Shown: piece by piece, positions 8,383 through 17,331 of the stretch
Layout: every line of letters begins with the position of its first letter
How positions within the stretch are numbered: position 1 is the stretch's first letter
NCBI GenBank assembly: GCA_023388935.1
Contig: JAEWFG010000280.1
Coordinates: forward strand, 1-64,000
DNA: 64,000 nucleotides
Direction of reading: 5' to 3'
Source: Pseudomonadota bacterium
GTDB lineage: Bacteria; Pseudomonadota; Alphaproteobacteria; Rhizobiales; Xanthobacteraceae
The notes under the pieces: generated by a model
What the model was told of the DNA's origin: nothing
Database searches by the model: none
What the model saw: only the letters and a program-made list of their open reading frames with translations
Made by a program: the position numbers and the translations under genes

Positions 8383-10010
8383 CTTCACCATCAATGGCTC
8401 TCGATGCGCCGGTGCCCGGTGCGCCGAGCGTATCCGATCTGCTGCGCATGGGGCGCGAGCAGTATCGTCGCGGCGAATTCAGGCACGCGATCGCGATCTT
8501 TCAGACCGGGCTCGCACTCGCAGCCTCGGTGTCGATCGGTGCGGCCGTCGATGGCGCAGCCGATCTTCACGCGGAGCTCGCGAATGCCTTCATGCTCTGC
8601 GACGATCTTTCATCTGCGGCGGAGAACTACAAGGCTGCGCTGCGTCTTGCACCTCATCTCGTTGCCTGCTGGTGCAATCTCGGCATCGCTCGTCAGCGCA
8701 GCGGCATGCCGCAGGAGGCCATCGCGCTTTACCTTGAGGCGCTTCGGCTCAATCCCGGCCACCGGCCGTCGCGGACGAACCTGGTTCAGGCGCTGATTGC
8801 GACCCGGCAATTCGCCATCGCCAGGGCGCTCCTGCTCGAATTGCTGGAGGAGACGCCTGAGGACGCCGACCTCCACAGCCAGCTTGGCAAAGTCTGTGTC
8901 GAACTCGACGAGACCTGCGCGGCCATCGCGCATTTCGAGCGAGCGGTTGCGCTCGCGCCGGCTCAGGCTGAGAATTTCTACTGGATCGGCGCGATCCTGC
9001 AGGCGCGCGGAGAGGCCAACGCGGCGCAGACGGCTTACGCCCGCGCCGCGCACGCGCATCCGATCCTGCGCAGGCCCGCGATCATATCCCCGCCGGCGTT
9101 CCGGGTTCTGGCGCTGTTTGCGCCCTTCGTCGGTAACACGCCGGTCGAGTTTCTGTTCAAGGATTGCACCTACGAGACCTGCATCCTGTCACTTCTGCCC
9201 GAAAGCCGACCGGACGTCGCCATGCTCGCACGCGAGGCTGACCTCGTCGTCAACCTCGTCTCCGATGCGGACCAGGGCATGGAGCTTCTTCCTCTCGCCG
9301 CGGCCATCGCGAAAGCCCTCGGAAAACCAATCGTCAACGCTCCCGCAAAAGTGCTCCGCACGACGCGCGATGCCACGGCGGTGGCGCTCGCCGGCATCGA
9401 TGGCTGCCGCATTCCGCGCACGATCCGTGTGGGCGGGGGTGAGGGGTTACCGGCCGATGAGCTTGCGTTTCCACTGCTGGCGCGGCCGGCCGGGACTCAC
9501 GGCGGCGACATCTTCGAGAAGCTGGACGACGAAGGGGCATTGACCGCGTTCCTCACCGAGCACGCGGACCATGATCGTTATGTGATCGACTATATCGACT
9601 ATCGCTCCGTCGACGGCTTCTTCCGCAAGTACAGATTTCTGTTCGTCGGTGAGGAAATCCTGCCCTATCATCTCGCGATCGGAGACGATTGGAAGCTCCA
9701 CCGCGACAGCACGGAGATGGGTCGACACGTCTGGATGCAGGAAGAGGAAGAGTGCTTCCTGCGCGATCCCGGGCAGGTCTTCGGTGCAGTTCATTTTGAG
9801 GCGTTGCGCGCGATCCGCGACCGTATCGGGCTCGACTATTTCGGCATCGATTGCGCCCTCGATCGCGACGGCCATCTCGTCGTGTTCGAGGTCAATGCCT
9901 CCATGCTGGTGCACGACCAGAACCCGGACTTTCCCTACAAGGACCCGTACATCCGCCGGATCAAGGTCGCCTTCGACGCAATGCTCGGGCGTATCGCGCG
10001 AGGGAATTGA
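8379..10010 (+). CDS. TPR-repeat protein with C-terminal ATP-grasp-like domain
   Basis: A 543-residue protein. Residues about 20-220 form tetratricopeptide repeats (e.g. AAENYKAALRLAPHLVACWC, EAIALYLEALRLNPGH, AIAHFERAVALAPAQAENF). The C-terminal part (about 240-540) resembles RimK-like ATP-grasp enzymes: a glycine-rich stretch (ARPAGTHGGDIFEKL) and a late Glu/Asn metal site (VVFEVNASMLVH). ATG 8379 overlaps the formyltransferase stop and is preferred over upstream in-frame starts that lie inside that gene. Such ATP-grasp proteins join an acid to an amine, so a formylated or peptide-like metabolite is a reasonable guess, but no product is known to me. Confidence 0.8.
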   Translation: MTSPSMALDAPVPGAPSVSDLLRMGREQYRRGEFRHAIAIFQTGLALAASVSIGAAVDGAADLHAELANAFMLCDDLSSAAENYKAALRLAPHLVACWCNLGIARQRSGMPQEAIALYLEALRLNPGHRPSRTNLVQALIATRQFAIARALLLELLEETPEDADLHSQLGKVCVELDETCAAIAHFERAVALAPAQAENFYWIGAILQARGEANAAQTAYARAAHAHPILRRPAIISPPAFRVLALFAPFVGNTPVEFLFKDCTYETCILSLLPESRPDVAMLAREADLVVNLVSDADQGMELLPLAAAIAKALGKPIVNAPAKVLRTTRDATAVALAGIDGCRIPRTIRVGGGEGLPADELAFPLLARPAGTHGGDIFEKLDDEGALTAFLTEHADHDRYVIDYIDYRSVDGFFRKYRFLFVGEEILPYHLAIGDDWKLHRDSTEMGRHVWMQEEEECFLRDPGQVFGAVHFEALRAIRDRIGLDYFGIDCALDRDGHLVVFEVNASMLVHDQNPDFPYKDPYIRRIKVAFDAMLGRIARGN

Positions 10011-10300
10011 CGCCGCCATCCGCAAAGGGGCAGGCGCGCTCGCCAGCGGCACGGCTCTCCCATAAAACGAATTCCATGGTCGGCCATTGGCCCGGGGCTC
10101 GCCCCGCATAGCACTCCCAGGATGTGCCGAACTGTGACCGCAACCGTGATGTTGCAGAGCGGGACTGTAACATATTTCCTGATTTTCGTCGCCGGGTTTG
10201 GTCACTCGGCCCAAGATGGGCTATGCTGATGCTTGCGTCGAAGGCAAGAATGAGATGTTGGGAGTTGGCTGGGACACCACCGACAAGCGGGGCTGCATCC

Positions 10301-11128
10301 ATGATGACGTTACCGAGACTGGCGGCTGAATCCCTGGAGAAGTTGCTGGGCTCGTTCATGCGTCGCAGGTTCGATGAGTCCCATGCCAGGATGCTGGAGA
10401 TCTCGACGCGCACCGCGATGGAATGCATCGGCAACAGCGACGCACTTTACCACAACGTCGAGCATACGATGCTGGTAACGCTGGCCGCGCAGGCGATCCT
10501 GCTTGGCCGCCATCTCCACACCCATCTCGAGGCCGAGGACTATGTCCATATCCTGATCGCCTGCCTTGCGCACGACATCGGCTATGTCCGCGGCCTGTTC
10601 GAGGAAGATGACGAAGACGGTTTCGTGATCGACGAGGCCGGGACCAAGGTGTCGCTGCCGCGCGGCGCCTCGGATGCCAGCCTGATGATGTACCATGTTG
10701 ACCGCTCGAAACTGTTTGTGAGGCGGCGGCTGCCGCCGGTCCGCGGCCTCGACAGCGAGCGCGTCGCTCGTGCCATCGAGGGGACGCGCTTTCCGGCCCA
10801 CGAAGGGCACGAGTACGATGACGACGCCTCGATCCTGCGCGCTGCCGACTTCATCGGCCAGCTCGGCGATCCCAACTATCTGCGCAAGGCCAATGCGCTC
10901 TATTACGAGTTCGAGGAGGTCGGCATCAACCGCCAGCTCGGCTACGACTCGCCCGCCGACATCGTGAACCGCTATCCGCAATTCTACTGGAACAGCGTCG
11001 CGCCGCACATCCAGACCGAGATCGGCTACCTCAATAAGACCGAGATCGGCCGGCAGTGGATCGCAAACCTCTACAGCAACGTGTTCCGTGCCGAACGCGA
11101 CATCTCGCTGTCCGGGCCGCAGAAATAG
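10301..11128 (+). CDS. HD-domain protein (putative metal-dependent phosphohydrolase)
   Basis: A 275-residue protein with His51 and His55 (YHNVEHT) and the His91-Asp92 doublet (CLAHDIGYV), the metal-binding pattern of HD phosphohydrolases. Further acidic residues follow at DDDASILRAADFIGQLGD. I chose ATG 10301 (another ATG is at 10304); an upstream in-frame start at 10124 gives a Cys/Arg-rich, unlikely N-terminus. The gene stands alone and is followed by a large palindrome. Cyclic nucleotides or nucleotides are possible substrates, unproven. Confidence 0.8.
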   Translation: MMTLPRLAAESLEKLLGSFMRRRFDESHARMLEISTRTAMECIGNSDALYHNVEHTMLVTLAAQAILLGRHLHTHLEAEDYVHILIACLAHDIGYVRGLFEEDDEDGFVIDEAGTKVSLPRGASDASLMMYHVDRSKLFVRRRLPPVRGLDSERVARAIEGTRFPAHEGHEYDDDASILRAADFIGQLGDPNYLRKANALYYEFEEVGINRQLGYDSPADIVNRYPQFYWNSVAPHIQTEIGYLNKTEIGRQWIANLYSNVFRAERDISLSGPQK

Positions 11129-11149
11129 CTCGGTGGTCTCGTAGGTGCC

Positions 11150-11225
11150 GTAGCCCGGATGAGCGAAGCGACATCCGGGGCCAGCGCCACCAAATCCCGG
11201 ATGTCGCTTCGCTCATCCGGGCTAC
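11150..11225. repeat. Perfect 30-bp inverted repeat (REP-like palindrome)
   Basis: Arms at 11150-11179 and 11196-11225 are perfect reverse complements over 30 bp (starting gtagcccggatgagcgaagc) around a 16-base loop. The gtagcccggatgagcgaagcg type of palindrome is a dispersed repeat in Bradyrhizobium and relatives. A degenerate copy lies at 53767-53805. It sits between two plus-strand genes and could also act as a transcription attenuator. Confidence 0.85.
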
Positions 11226-11252
11226 GAGAGCGTGCAAATCTGTGAGTAAGTC

Positions 11253-12149
11253 ATGCAACAAAAAAACGTTATCACGGACGTCCTCGACATCGCCTATCTC
11301 GAATATGGCGCGCCGGATGGCTGGCCCTGCATCATGGGCCACGGCTTCCCCTACGATGTGAACGCCTATGCGGGGACCGCGCCCGTCATTGCCCAGGCGG
11401 GCGCGCGGGTGCTGGTGCCCTGGCTGCGCGGCTACGGGCCGACCCGGTTTCGTTTCCCAGCAACGCTGCGCTCCGGCGAGCAGGCGGCGCTCGGCGCCGA
11501 TCTCCTCGCCTTCATGGACGCGCTTGGAATCGAGCGCGCGGTCGTCGGCGGCTATGATTGGGGTGGGCGCGCGGCCTGCGTCGTCTCGGTGCTGCATCCA
11601 GAGCGCGTGATCGGGCTGGTCTCAGGCAATTCCTACAATGTCCAGAACATCGCCCGTGCCATGGAGCCGGCCTCTCCGCCGGAGGAGGCGGCGCTCTGGT
11701 ATCAATATCTCTTCCACAACGAGCGCGGCCGCCACGCGCTGGAGCGCAACCGGCGCGGCTTTGCCCGGCAGCTCTGGTCGATGTGGTCGCCGAAATGGGC
11801 GTTCGACGACGCGACGTTCGAGAAGAGCGCGGTGTCGTTCGACAATCCCGATTTCGTCGACGTCGTGATCCACTCCTACCGTCACCGCTATGCGCTGGTC
11901 GCGGGCGACCCGGCCTATGCCGAGATCGAGGCGAAGCTTGCCGCGCAGCCGCCGGTCCGCGTCCCGACGATCGCGATCGACGGCGACAGCGATGGCGTCA
12001 ATCCCGGCACCGCCCATCATGCGCGCAAGTTCGAGGGCTTTTTCGAACGACACGTGTTTACCGGCGCCGGCCACAATCTGCCGCAGGAGCGGCCCGCCGA
12101 ATGGGCGCAGGCCGTGCTCGACGTGCGCAAGGCGGCCGCCCGGTCCTGA
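11253..12149 (+). CDS. Alpha/beta-fold hydrolase, epoxide hydrolase or haloalkane dehalogenase-like
   Basis: A 298-residue alpha/beta hydrolase. The oxyanion region is GHGFPYD and the nucleophile elbow is GGYDWGG with Asp102. An Asp nucleophile, not Ser, is the mark of epoxide hydrolases and dehalogenases. The C-terminal His lies in FTGAGHNLPQERP and the acid is likely in DGDSDGV. No signal peptide is present, so it is cytoplasmic. It precedes the Rieske/FAD reductase by 79 bp on the same strand, but a shared pathway is not evident. Confidence 0.87.
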   Translation: MQQKNVITDVLDIAYLEYGAPDGWPCIMGHGFPYDVNAYAGTAPVIAQAGARVLVPWLRGYGPTRFRFPATLRSGEQAALGADLLAFMDALGIERAVVGGYDWGGRAACVVSVLHPERVIGLVSGNSYNVQNIARAMEPASPPEEAALWYQYLFHNERGRHALERNRRGFARQLWSMWSPKWAFDDATFEKSAVSFDNPDFVDVVIHSYRHRYALVAGDPAYAEIEAKLAAQPPVRVPTIAIDGDSDGVNPGTAHHARKFEGFFERHVFTGAGHNLPQERPAEWAQAVLDVRKAAARS

Positions 12150-12228
12150 TTTTCGCGATTGCAGGAACTTTTCGCAGTTGGCGTCGTCCAAATCCTGAGC
12201 TGCACGTTAAGCTGCCAAGGAGGTGACC

Positions 12229-13752
12229 ATGACCGAGGACAAGAAGCCGAGCGGGCCTGATCTGACGCAGGGCATTTTGCTGACCGAGTTCAAGGACGGC
12301 AAGCTGCTCGGCCATGTGGGCGAGGAGGACGTCCTCCTGGTACAGGCTGGCAGCGAGATCTTCGCGATCGAGCCATCTTGCAGCCATTACCACGGCCCGC
12401 TCGCCGAAGGCCTGGTGGTCGGCGACACCATCCGCTGTCCCTGGCATCATGCCTGCTTCTCCTTGCGCACCGGCGAGGCGACCCGCCCGCCGGCGTTGAA
12501 CGCGCTGGCGGTGTGGGAGGTGACGCGCGATCGGGACAGGATCCTGGTTCAGCGGAAGCGTGAGGCGGCAAAGCCGTCAGCATCGCACCGCAGCGCGCCA
12601 ACACCCGAAAAATTCGTCATTGTCGGCGGTGGCGCCGCTGGCTTCGCGGCGGCCGACACGCTTCGGCGCGAGGGCTTTGCCGGCACCATCACCATGCTCA
12701 GCAATGACGCCGCGATGCCGGTCGACCGGCCCAATCTCTCCAAGGACTATCTCGCCGGTAACGCGCCGGAGGATTGGCTGCCGCTGCGGGACGAGGACTA
12801 CTATCAGGATGCGGGCATCGACCTCAGGCTCAACACGAATGTGTTCGCGATCGATCCGGAGGCACGGAGCGTGACGCTGGGCAACGGCACCAAACTGCCG
12901 TTCGACCGGCTGCTGCTTGCGACCGGCGCCGAGCCGGTCAAACTGACGATCCCGGGCGCCGACCAGCCGCATGTCCACACCTTGCGCTCCGTCGCCGACA
13001 GCCGTGCGATCATCAAGGCGGCCGGCAGTGCGAAGCGCGCGCTGGTGATCGGCGCCAGCTTCATCAGCCTCGAAGTCGCGGCCTCCTTGCGGGCGCGCAA
13101 GCTCGATGTGCATGTGGTCGCGCCGGAGGAGCGGCCGATGCAGCGGGTGCTCGGAGCGGAGATGGGGGACTTCGTTCGCGCGCTGCATGAAGAGAACGGT
13201 GTCAACTTTCACCTCAAGGACACGGTCGAGAAGCTCGAAGGGACCCGCGCGACGCTGAAGAGCGGCCGTGTGATCGAGGCCGACCTGGTCGTGGTCGGCA
13301 TCGGCGTCAAGCCGCGCCTTGCGCTCGCCGAGCAGGTAGGGCTTGCTATCGATCGCGGCGTGAGCGTGAATGAATATCTTGAGACCAGTGCATCGGGCAT
13401 CTTCGCTGCCGGCGACATCGCGCGCTGGCCCGACTCGCATTCGGGTCAAAACATCCGCGTCGAGCACTGGGTGGTGGCGGAGCGGCAGGGGCAGGCGGCC
13501 GCGCGCAACATGCTGGGCAGGCAGGAGCGGTTCGACGCAGTGCCGTTCTTCTGGAGCCAGCACTACGACGTCCCGATCAACTATGTCGGCCACGCCGAGA
13601 GCTTTGACGACATCGCGATCGACGGCAGCATTTCCGGCAAGGACTGCCTGCTGAAGTACCGCAAAGGCGGCCGCGTGCTTGCGATTGCCTCGATCTATCG
13701 CGATCTCGATAACCTCAAGGCCGAGCTCGAAATGGAGCGATCGCGGGTCTGA
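12229..13752 (+). CDS. FAD-dependent pyridine nucleotide-disulphide oxidoreductase with N-terminal Rieske domain (AIFM3-like)
   Basis: A 507-residue protein. An N-terminal Rieske [2Fe-2S] domain has ligands Cys51 and His53 (CSHYHG) and Cys70 and His73 (CPWHHACF). It is followed by an FAD-binding GxGxxG (IVGGGAAGFAAAD), an NAD-binding fold (ALVIGASFISLEVA) and the second FAD motif (GIFAAGDIARW). This order is that of ferredoxin reductase-like AIFM3/BenA-type proteins that move electrons from NAD(P)H. AAGGAGG at 12217-12223 lies 5 bases before ATG 12229 and fixes the start; an upstream GTG at 12223 falls inside the Shine-Dalgarno site. The electron acceptor is unknown. Confidence 0.92.
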   Translation: MTEDKKPSGPDLTQGILLTEFKDGKLLGHVGEEDVLLVQAGSEIFAIEPSCSHYHGPLAEGLVVGDTIRCPWHHACFSLRTGEATRPPALNALAVWEVTRDRDRILVQRKREAAKPSASHRSAPTPEKFVIVGGGAAGFAAADTLRREGFAGTITMLSNDAAMPVDRPNLSKDYLAGNAPEDWLPLRDEDYYQDAGIDLRLNTNVFAIDPEARSVTLGNGTKLPFDRLLLATGAEPVKLTIPGADQPHVHTLRSVADSRAIIKAAGSAKRALVIGASFISLEVAASLRARKLDVHVVAPEERPMQRVLGAEMGDFVRALHEENGVNFHLKDTVEKLEGTRATLKSGRVIEADLVVVGIGVKPRLALAEQVGLAIDRGVSVNEYLETSASGIFAAGDIARWPDSHSGQNIRVEHWVVAERQGQAAARNMLGRQERFDAVPFFWSQHYDVPINYVGHAESFDDIAIDGSISGKDCLLKYRKGGRVLAIASIYRDLDNLKAELEMERSRV

Positions 13753-13767
13753 GCGCCGCATTCGACC

Positions 13768-13781
13768 TTGATTTACGTCAA
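13768..13781 (+). promoter_or_regulatory. FixK/FNR-type operator candidate upstream of hdeD-like gene
   Basis: TTGATTTACGTCAA has the TTGA-N6-TCAA half-site pair of FixK2/FNR boxes. It is centred about 104 bp upstream of ATG 13879, which leaves a plausible 60-base leader if the activator binds at -41.5. A nearly identical box (one base different) lies at 20105. Oxygen-limited activation of the membrane protein downstream is a reasonable inference. Confidence 0.55.
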
Positions 13782-13878
13782 TGTTGCTGCCGGCGGGGGT
13801 GCTCTGCTGGCTGTTGCCCGGCGGACGCCCGTGCTATCCTGAATTGTGCCTCCGGGCTTCGCATGCAGGAGTAGCGTC

Positions 13879-14454
13879 ATGACAAGTGCTTCGGATACCT
13901 CTCAACATCTTGGCCTCGGCTCCGGCGTCGCCGCGCTGCGTGGCAAATGGGGTTGGATCGTCGCCCTTGGCGTCGTCTACCTCATCGCCGGCTTCATTGC
14001 GCTCGGCAGCGTGGTGATGGCGACGGTGGCGAGCGTGATCGTGGTCGGCGCGATGATGATCGTCGCTGGCATTTTCGAGATCATCGGCGCGTTCCAGCTG
14101 AAAAGCTGGGGCAAGTTCCTGATCTGGGCCTTGCTCGGCGTACTCTACGTCGTCGCCGGCTTCCTGACCTTCGAGAACCCGCTGCTCGCGGCAGTCCTGC
14201 TGACGCTCTTTCTGGGCGCCGCGCTGATCGCCTCGGGCGTGGTCCGGCTGTTCCTGGCATTCAGCATGACGCGCGAAAGCCCGTGGGTGTGGGTGGCGCT
14301 GTCAGGCGCCATCACGCTGCTGCTCGGTTTGCTGATCGTGGCACGCTGGCCGGTGAACAGCGTCTACATCCTCGGCCTGTTCCTCGGCATCGACCTGGTC
14401 ATGGCGGGAGTCGGCTGGGTCAGCCTGGGCTTCAGCCTGCGGCGGCGCCATTAG
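13879..14454 (+). CDS. HdeD/DUF308 family membrane protein
   Basis: A 191-residue integral membrane protein with six hydrophobic segments arranged as three pairs (e.g. WIVALGVVYLIAGFIALG, FLIWALLGVLYVVAGF, ALSGAITLLLGLLIVARWP), the layout of the HdeD/DUF308 family linked to acid resistance in enterobacteria. ATG 13879 has GGAG 9 bases upstream; an earlier in-frame start at 13846 lacks this. A FixK-like box upstream suggests low-oxygen control. It is followed 24 bases later by a LapA-like gene, probably in one operon. Confidence 0.87.
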   Translation: MTSASDTSQHLGLGSGVAALRGKWGWIVALGVVYLIAGFIALGSVVMATVASVIVVGAMMIVAGIFEIIGAFQLKSWGKFLIWALLGVLYVVAGFLTFENPLLAAVLLTLFLGAALIASGVVRLFLAFSMTRESPWVWVALSGAITLLLGLLIVARWPVNSVYILGLFLGIDLVMAGVGWVSLGFSLRRRH

Positions 14455-14478
14455 GGCGCGCCCGCAAGGGGATCACTG

Positions 14479-14703
14479 ATGCGTTGGCTTTATCTCGCCG
14501 TCATCGTGCTATTTGCCGCGGCGACGATCATCTTCGCCGCGCAGAATTTCGAGACTGTCACGATCTCGTTCTTCAGGATGAATCTCAGTCTCCCGCTCGC
14601 CGTCCAGACCATCGTGGTCTATCTGCTGGGCGCTGCGACCGGCGGTAGCGTGTTCGCCCTGCTGCGGCGCTCGTACACGGGTTCGCAGCGAAGCATCGAA
14701 TGA
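14479..14703 (+). CDS. LapA/DUF1049 family small membrane protein
   Basis: A 74-residue protein with two transmembrane segments (WLYLAVIVLFAAATIIFAA and AVQTIVVYLLGAATGGSVFAL) separated by a short loop with NFETVTISFF, the hallmark of the DUF1049 lipopolysaccharide assembly protein A domain. It lies just after the HdeD-like gene on the same strand. Its role is probably in envelope maintenance, inferred from family only. Confidence 0.82.
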   Translation: MRWLYLAVIVLFAAATIIFAAQNFETVTISFFRMNLSLPLAVQTIVVYLLGAATGGSVFALLRRSYTGSQRSIE

Positions 14704-14825
14704 ACCAGCAACTCGACGCAAGACCATCCTGCGGAACTCCGCTGAGCTTGACGCGCTGACAAAAAACAGCACGCCGCGTGTTCGTCTCCTGGCGTCGCGC
14801 GAACGGTAATCACTGGGGAGAAACC

Positions 14826-16037
14826 ATGAAAGCCGCTTTGGCCCTGGCCGCAGCGCTGGCTGCAGCCTGTTTGTCCACATCTGCCTTCGCGCAAAAATCC
14901 TACGGTCCCGGTGTCAGCGATACCGAGATCAAGATCGGCAACACCATGCCCTATAGCGGCCCCGCGTCGCCGCTCGGCATCACCGGCAGGGTGATCGCGG
15001 CCTATTTCGACGAGGTCAACGAGAAGGGCGGGGTCAACGGCCGCAAGCTCAATCTGCTGTCGCTGGACGACGCGTTCTCGCCGCCGAAGACCATGGAAGC
15101 AGCGCGGCGGCTGGTCGAGGGCGACGGCGTCGCTTTCATCTTCGCAACCATGGGCACCGCGCCGAGCTCGGCGATCGCAAAGTACCTGAATAGCAACAAG
15201 GTGCCCCAGATCTTCCTGATCAGCTCGGCCTCGAAGTGGAACGACCCAGTCAACATGCCGTGGTCGATCGCGCTGCCCTGGGCGCCGAACTACACCAGCG
15301 AGGCCGCCATCGACGTCGCCTATGCCCGTGCCAAGAACCCGAATGCGCGCTTTGCGGTGCTCTATCAGAACGATGACGCCGGCAAGGAATACTTGCGCGG
15401 CGTCAAGGAGGCACTCGGCGCCGATGCCGACAAGGCGATCGCGATGGCGTCGAGCTTCGAGGTCACCGACCCCACCGTCGATTCCCAGGTGCTGACGCTC
15501 GCCAACACCAAGGCGGACGTCTTCATGATCTATTCGGTGACGCCGCGCGCTTGCGCGCAGGCGATCCGCAAGGCCCATGAAGCTGGCTGGCAGCCGACGC
15601 GCTTCCTCGCCAGCGGCTGCGCCAACAAGGCAACCGTGATGGTCCCGGCAGGCCTCGATGCCGGCAAGGGCGTGCTCTCGCTCGGATCGCTCAAGCCGTT
15701 CGTCGAGGCGCCGAAGGACGATCCGGCGATGTCGGCCTATATCGACTTCATGAGGAAGCGCCTGCCCAATGCCGACATCAACAATGTCGCCGGCCTCTAC
15801 GGCTACACCGTCGCCGAAGCCCTGGTGGCCCTGCTGAAACAGTGCAAGGACAATCTGACGCGCGAGAACATCATGGCGCAGGCAACCAACCTGAAGAATG
15901 TGCCGCTGTCGCTGCTGATGCCGGGCATCACGCTCAACACCACGCCCCAGGATTTCCGGCCCATCAAGGACGGCTATATGCTCCAGTTCGACGGCAACGA
16001 CTGGATCGTGGCAAGCGAATTGTTGCGCGGCAACTGA
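14826..16037 (+). CDS. ABC transporter substrate-binding protein (branched-chain amino acid/amide type)
   Basis: A 403-residue periplasmic-binding protein. The N-terminus is a clear signal peptide (MKAALALAAALAAACLSTSAFA, cleavage after AFA). The mature part (TEIKIGNTMPYSGPASPLG) and later YQNDDAGKEYLRGVKEAL match the leucine/isoleucine/valine-binding (Peripla_BP_6) family. ATG 14826 follows GGGGAGAAACC. The permease and ATPase genes are not in the window. It is followed by acyl-CoA dehydrogenase and enoyl-CoA hydratase genes, so the ligand may be an aromatic or carboxylic acid degraded through CoA thioesters; this is inference from context. Confidence 0.92.
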   Translation: MKAALALAAALAAACLSTSAFAQKSYGPGVSDTEIKIGNTMPYSGPASPLGITGRVIAAYFDEVNEKGGVNGRKLNLLSLDDAFSPPKTMEAARRLVEGDGVAFIFATMGTAPSSAIAKYLNSNKVPQIFLISSASKWNDPVNMPWSIALPWAPNYTSEAAIDVAYARAKNPNARFAVLYQNDDAGKEYLRGVKEALGADADKAIAMASSFEVTDPTVDSQVLTLANTKADVFMIYSVTPRACAQAIRKAHEAGWQPTRFLASGCANKATVMVPAGLDAGKGVLSLGSLKPFVEAPKDDPAMSAYIDFMRKRLPNADINNVAGLYGYTVAEALVALLKQCKDNLTRENIMAQATNLKNVPLSLLMPGITLNTTPQDFRPIKDGYMLQFDGNDWIVASELLRGN

Positions 16038-16065
16038 CGCGCGGCTGAGCGAACCGGAGGATACA

Positions 16066-17283
16066 ATGGACTTTCAACACTCCGCCCGTTCGCTGGAGCT
16101 GCAGGAGCGCGTCCGCCAGTTCATGCGGACGCATGTCGAACCGGTCGAGGAGCTCTATTACGAGCAGGTCAAGCCGGAAGCGGCGCGCTATCGGACGCCG
16201 CAGGTGCTCCAGGACCTGAAGCGGCTCGCGCGGGAGCAGGGGCTCTGGAACCTGTTCCTGTCGGGCGAGCACGGCCCGGGGTTGACCAATCTCGAATATG
16301 CACCCGTGAAGGAGATCATGGGCCGCATCCTCTGGGCGCCCGAGGTCTTCAATTGCTCGGCGCCCGACGTCGGCAACATGGAGGTGCTCGCCAATTACGG
16401 CACGAAAGCGCAGCAGGAGCGCTGGCTGAAGCCGCTTTTGGAGGGGCGCATCCGCTCCGGCTTCTCGATGACCGAGCCGCAGGTCGCCTCCAGCGATGCC
16501 ACCAACATCCAGTGCGCGATCAGGCGCGACGGCGGCGACTACGTCATCAACGGCCGCAAATGGTTCACCTCCGGCGCCATGAACGAGGATTGCGAGATCC
16601 TGATCGTGATGGGCAAGACCGCGCCCGACGATCCCGACCGCCATCGCCAGCAATCCATGATCCTGGTGCCGAAGAATACGCCGGGCGTTCGCATCGTCCG
16701 CGACATGCTGACTTACGGCTATGACGACGCACCCGTCGGCCATCCCGAGATCGTCTACGAGAATGTCCGTGTTCCCGCGGAGAACATCCTGCTCGGCGAG
16801 GGACGCGGCTTCGAGATCGCGCAAGGTAGGCTCGGACCCGGCCGCATCCACCATTGCATGCGCCTGATCGGCTGCGCCCAGCGCGCGCTGGAATTGATGT
16901 GCCAGCGCGCGGTTTCGCGCACAGCCTTCGGCAAGCCGCTGGCCGAGCAGGGCTCGGTGCGCGAGGACATCGCAAATTCCTTCTGCGAGATCGCGCAGGC
17001 GCGGCTGCTCACGCTGCAAGCCGCCGACAAGATGGACCGCGAGGGCAACAAGGCCGCGCGCGACCTGATCGCCGCGGCCAAGATCGTCGTGCCCAGCATG
17101 GCCGCCCGCGTGATCGACCGCGCCATCCAGATCCACGGCGCCGCCGGCGTCTCGCAGGATACGTTCCTCGCCCGCGCCTATGTCTATGCCCGCTTCATCC
17201 GCATCGGCGACGGCCCTGATCAGGTGCACCTCGCCGCAGTCGGCAAGGAGCTGATCAAGCGCGGCGGGGTGATGGCAGGGTGA
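16066..17283 (+). CDS. Acyl-CoA dehydrogenase family protein
   Basis: A 405-residue FAD-dependent acyl-CoA dehydrogenase, full length for the family. Diagnostic stretches are SMTEPQVASSDATN (FAD and substrate binding), VRVPAENILLGEGRGFEIAQ, the helical domain AFGKPLAEQGSVREDIAN and IQIHGAAGVSQDTFLARAYVYAR near the C-terminus. ATG 16066 follows GGAGGATACA, a strong ribosome binding site. It is 28 bp after the substrate-binding protein gene. An internal 90-bp piece of this type of gene is repeated at 18855. Confidence 0.92.
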   Translation: MDFQHSARSLELQERVRQFMRTHVEPVEELYYEQVKPEAARYRTPQVLQDLKRLAREQGLWNLFLSGEHGPGLTNLEYAPVKEIMGRILWAPEVFNCSAPDVGNMEVLANYGTKAQQERWLKPLLEGRIRSGFSMTEPQVASSDATNIQCAIRRDGGDYVINGRKWFTSGAMNEDCEILIVMGKTAPDDPDRHRQQSMILVPKNTPGVRIVRDMLTYGYDDAPVGHPEIVYENVRVPAENILLGEGRGFEIAQGRLGPGRIHHCMRLIGCAQRALELMCQRAVSRTAFGKPLAEQGSVREDIANSFCEIAQARLLTLQAADKMDREGNKAARDLIAAAKIVVPSMAARVIDRAIQIHGAAGVSQDTFLARAYVYARFIRIGDGPDQVHLAAVGKELIKRGGVMAG

Positions 17284-17286
17284 GCG

Positions 17287-17317
17287 TGGCGCGGTCCGCC
17301 CCAGGCAGGCCGCGCCA
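17287..17317. terminator. Possible hairpin between convergent genes
   Basis: An 8-bp perfect stem (TGGCGCGG with CCGCGCCA) and a 15-base loop lie in the 48-bp gap between the convergent acyl-CoA dehydrogenase and DUF937 genes. No T-run follows on either strand, so it is at best a weak or Rho-assisted terminator. Confidence 0.35.
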
Positions 17318-17331
17318 ACGGCATCTGACGA

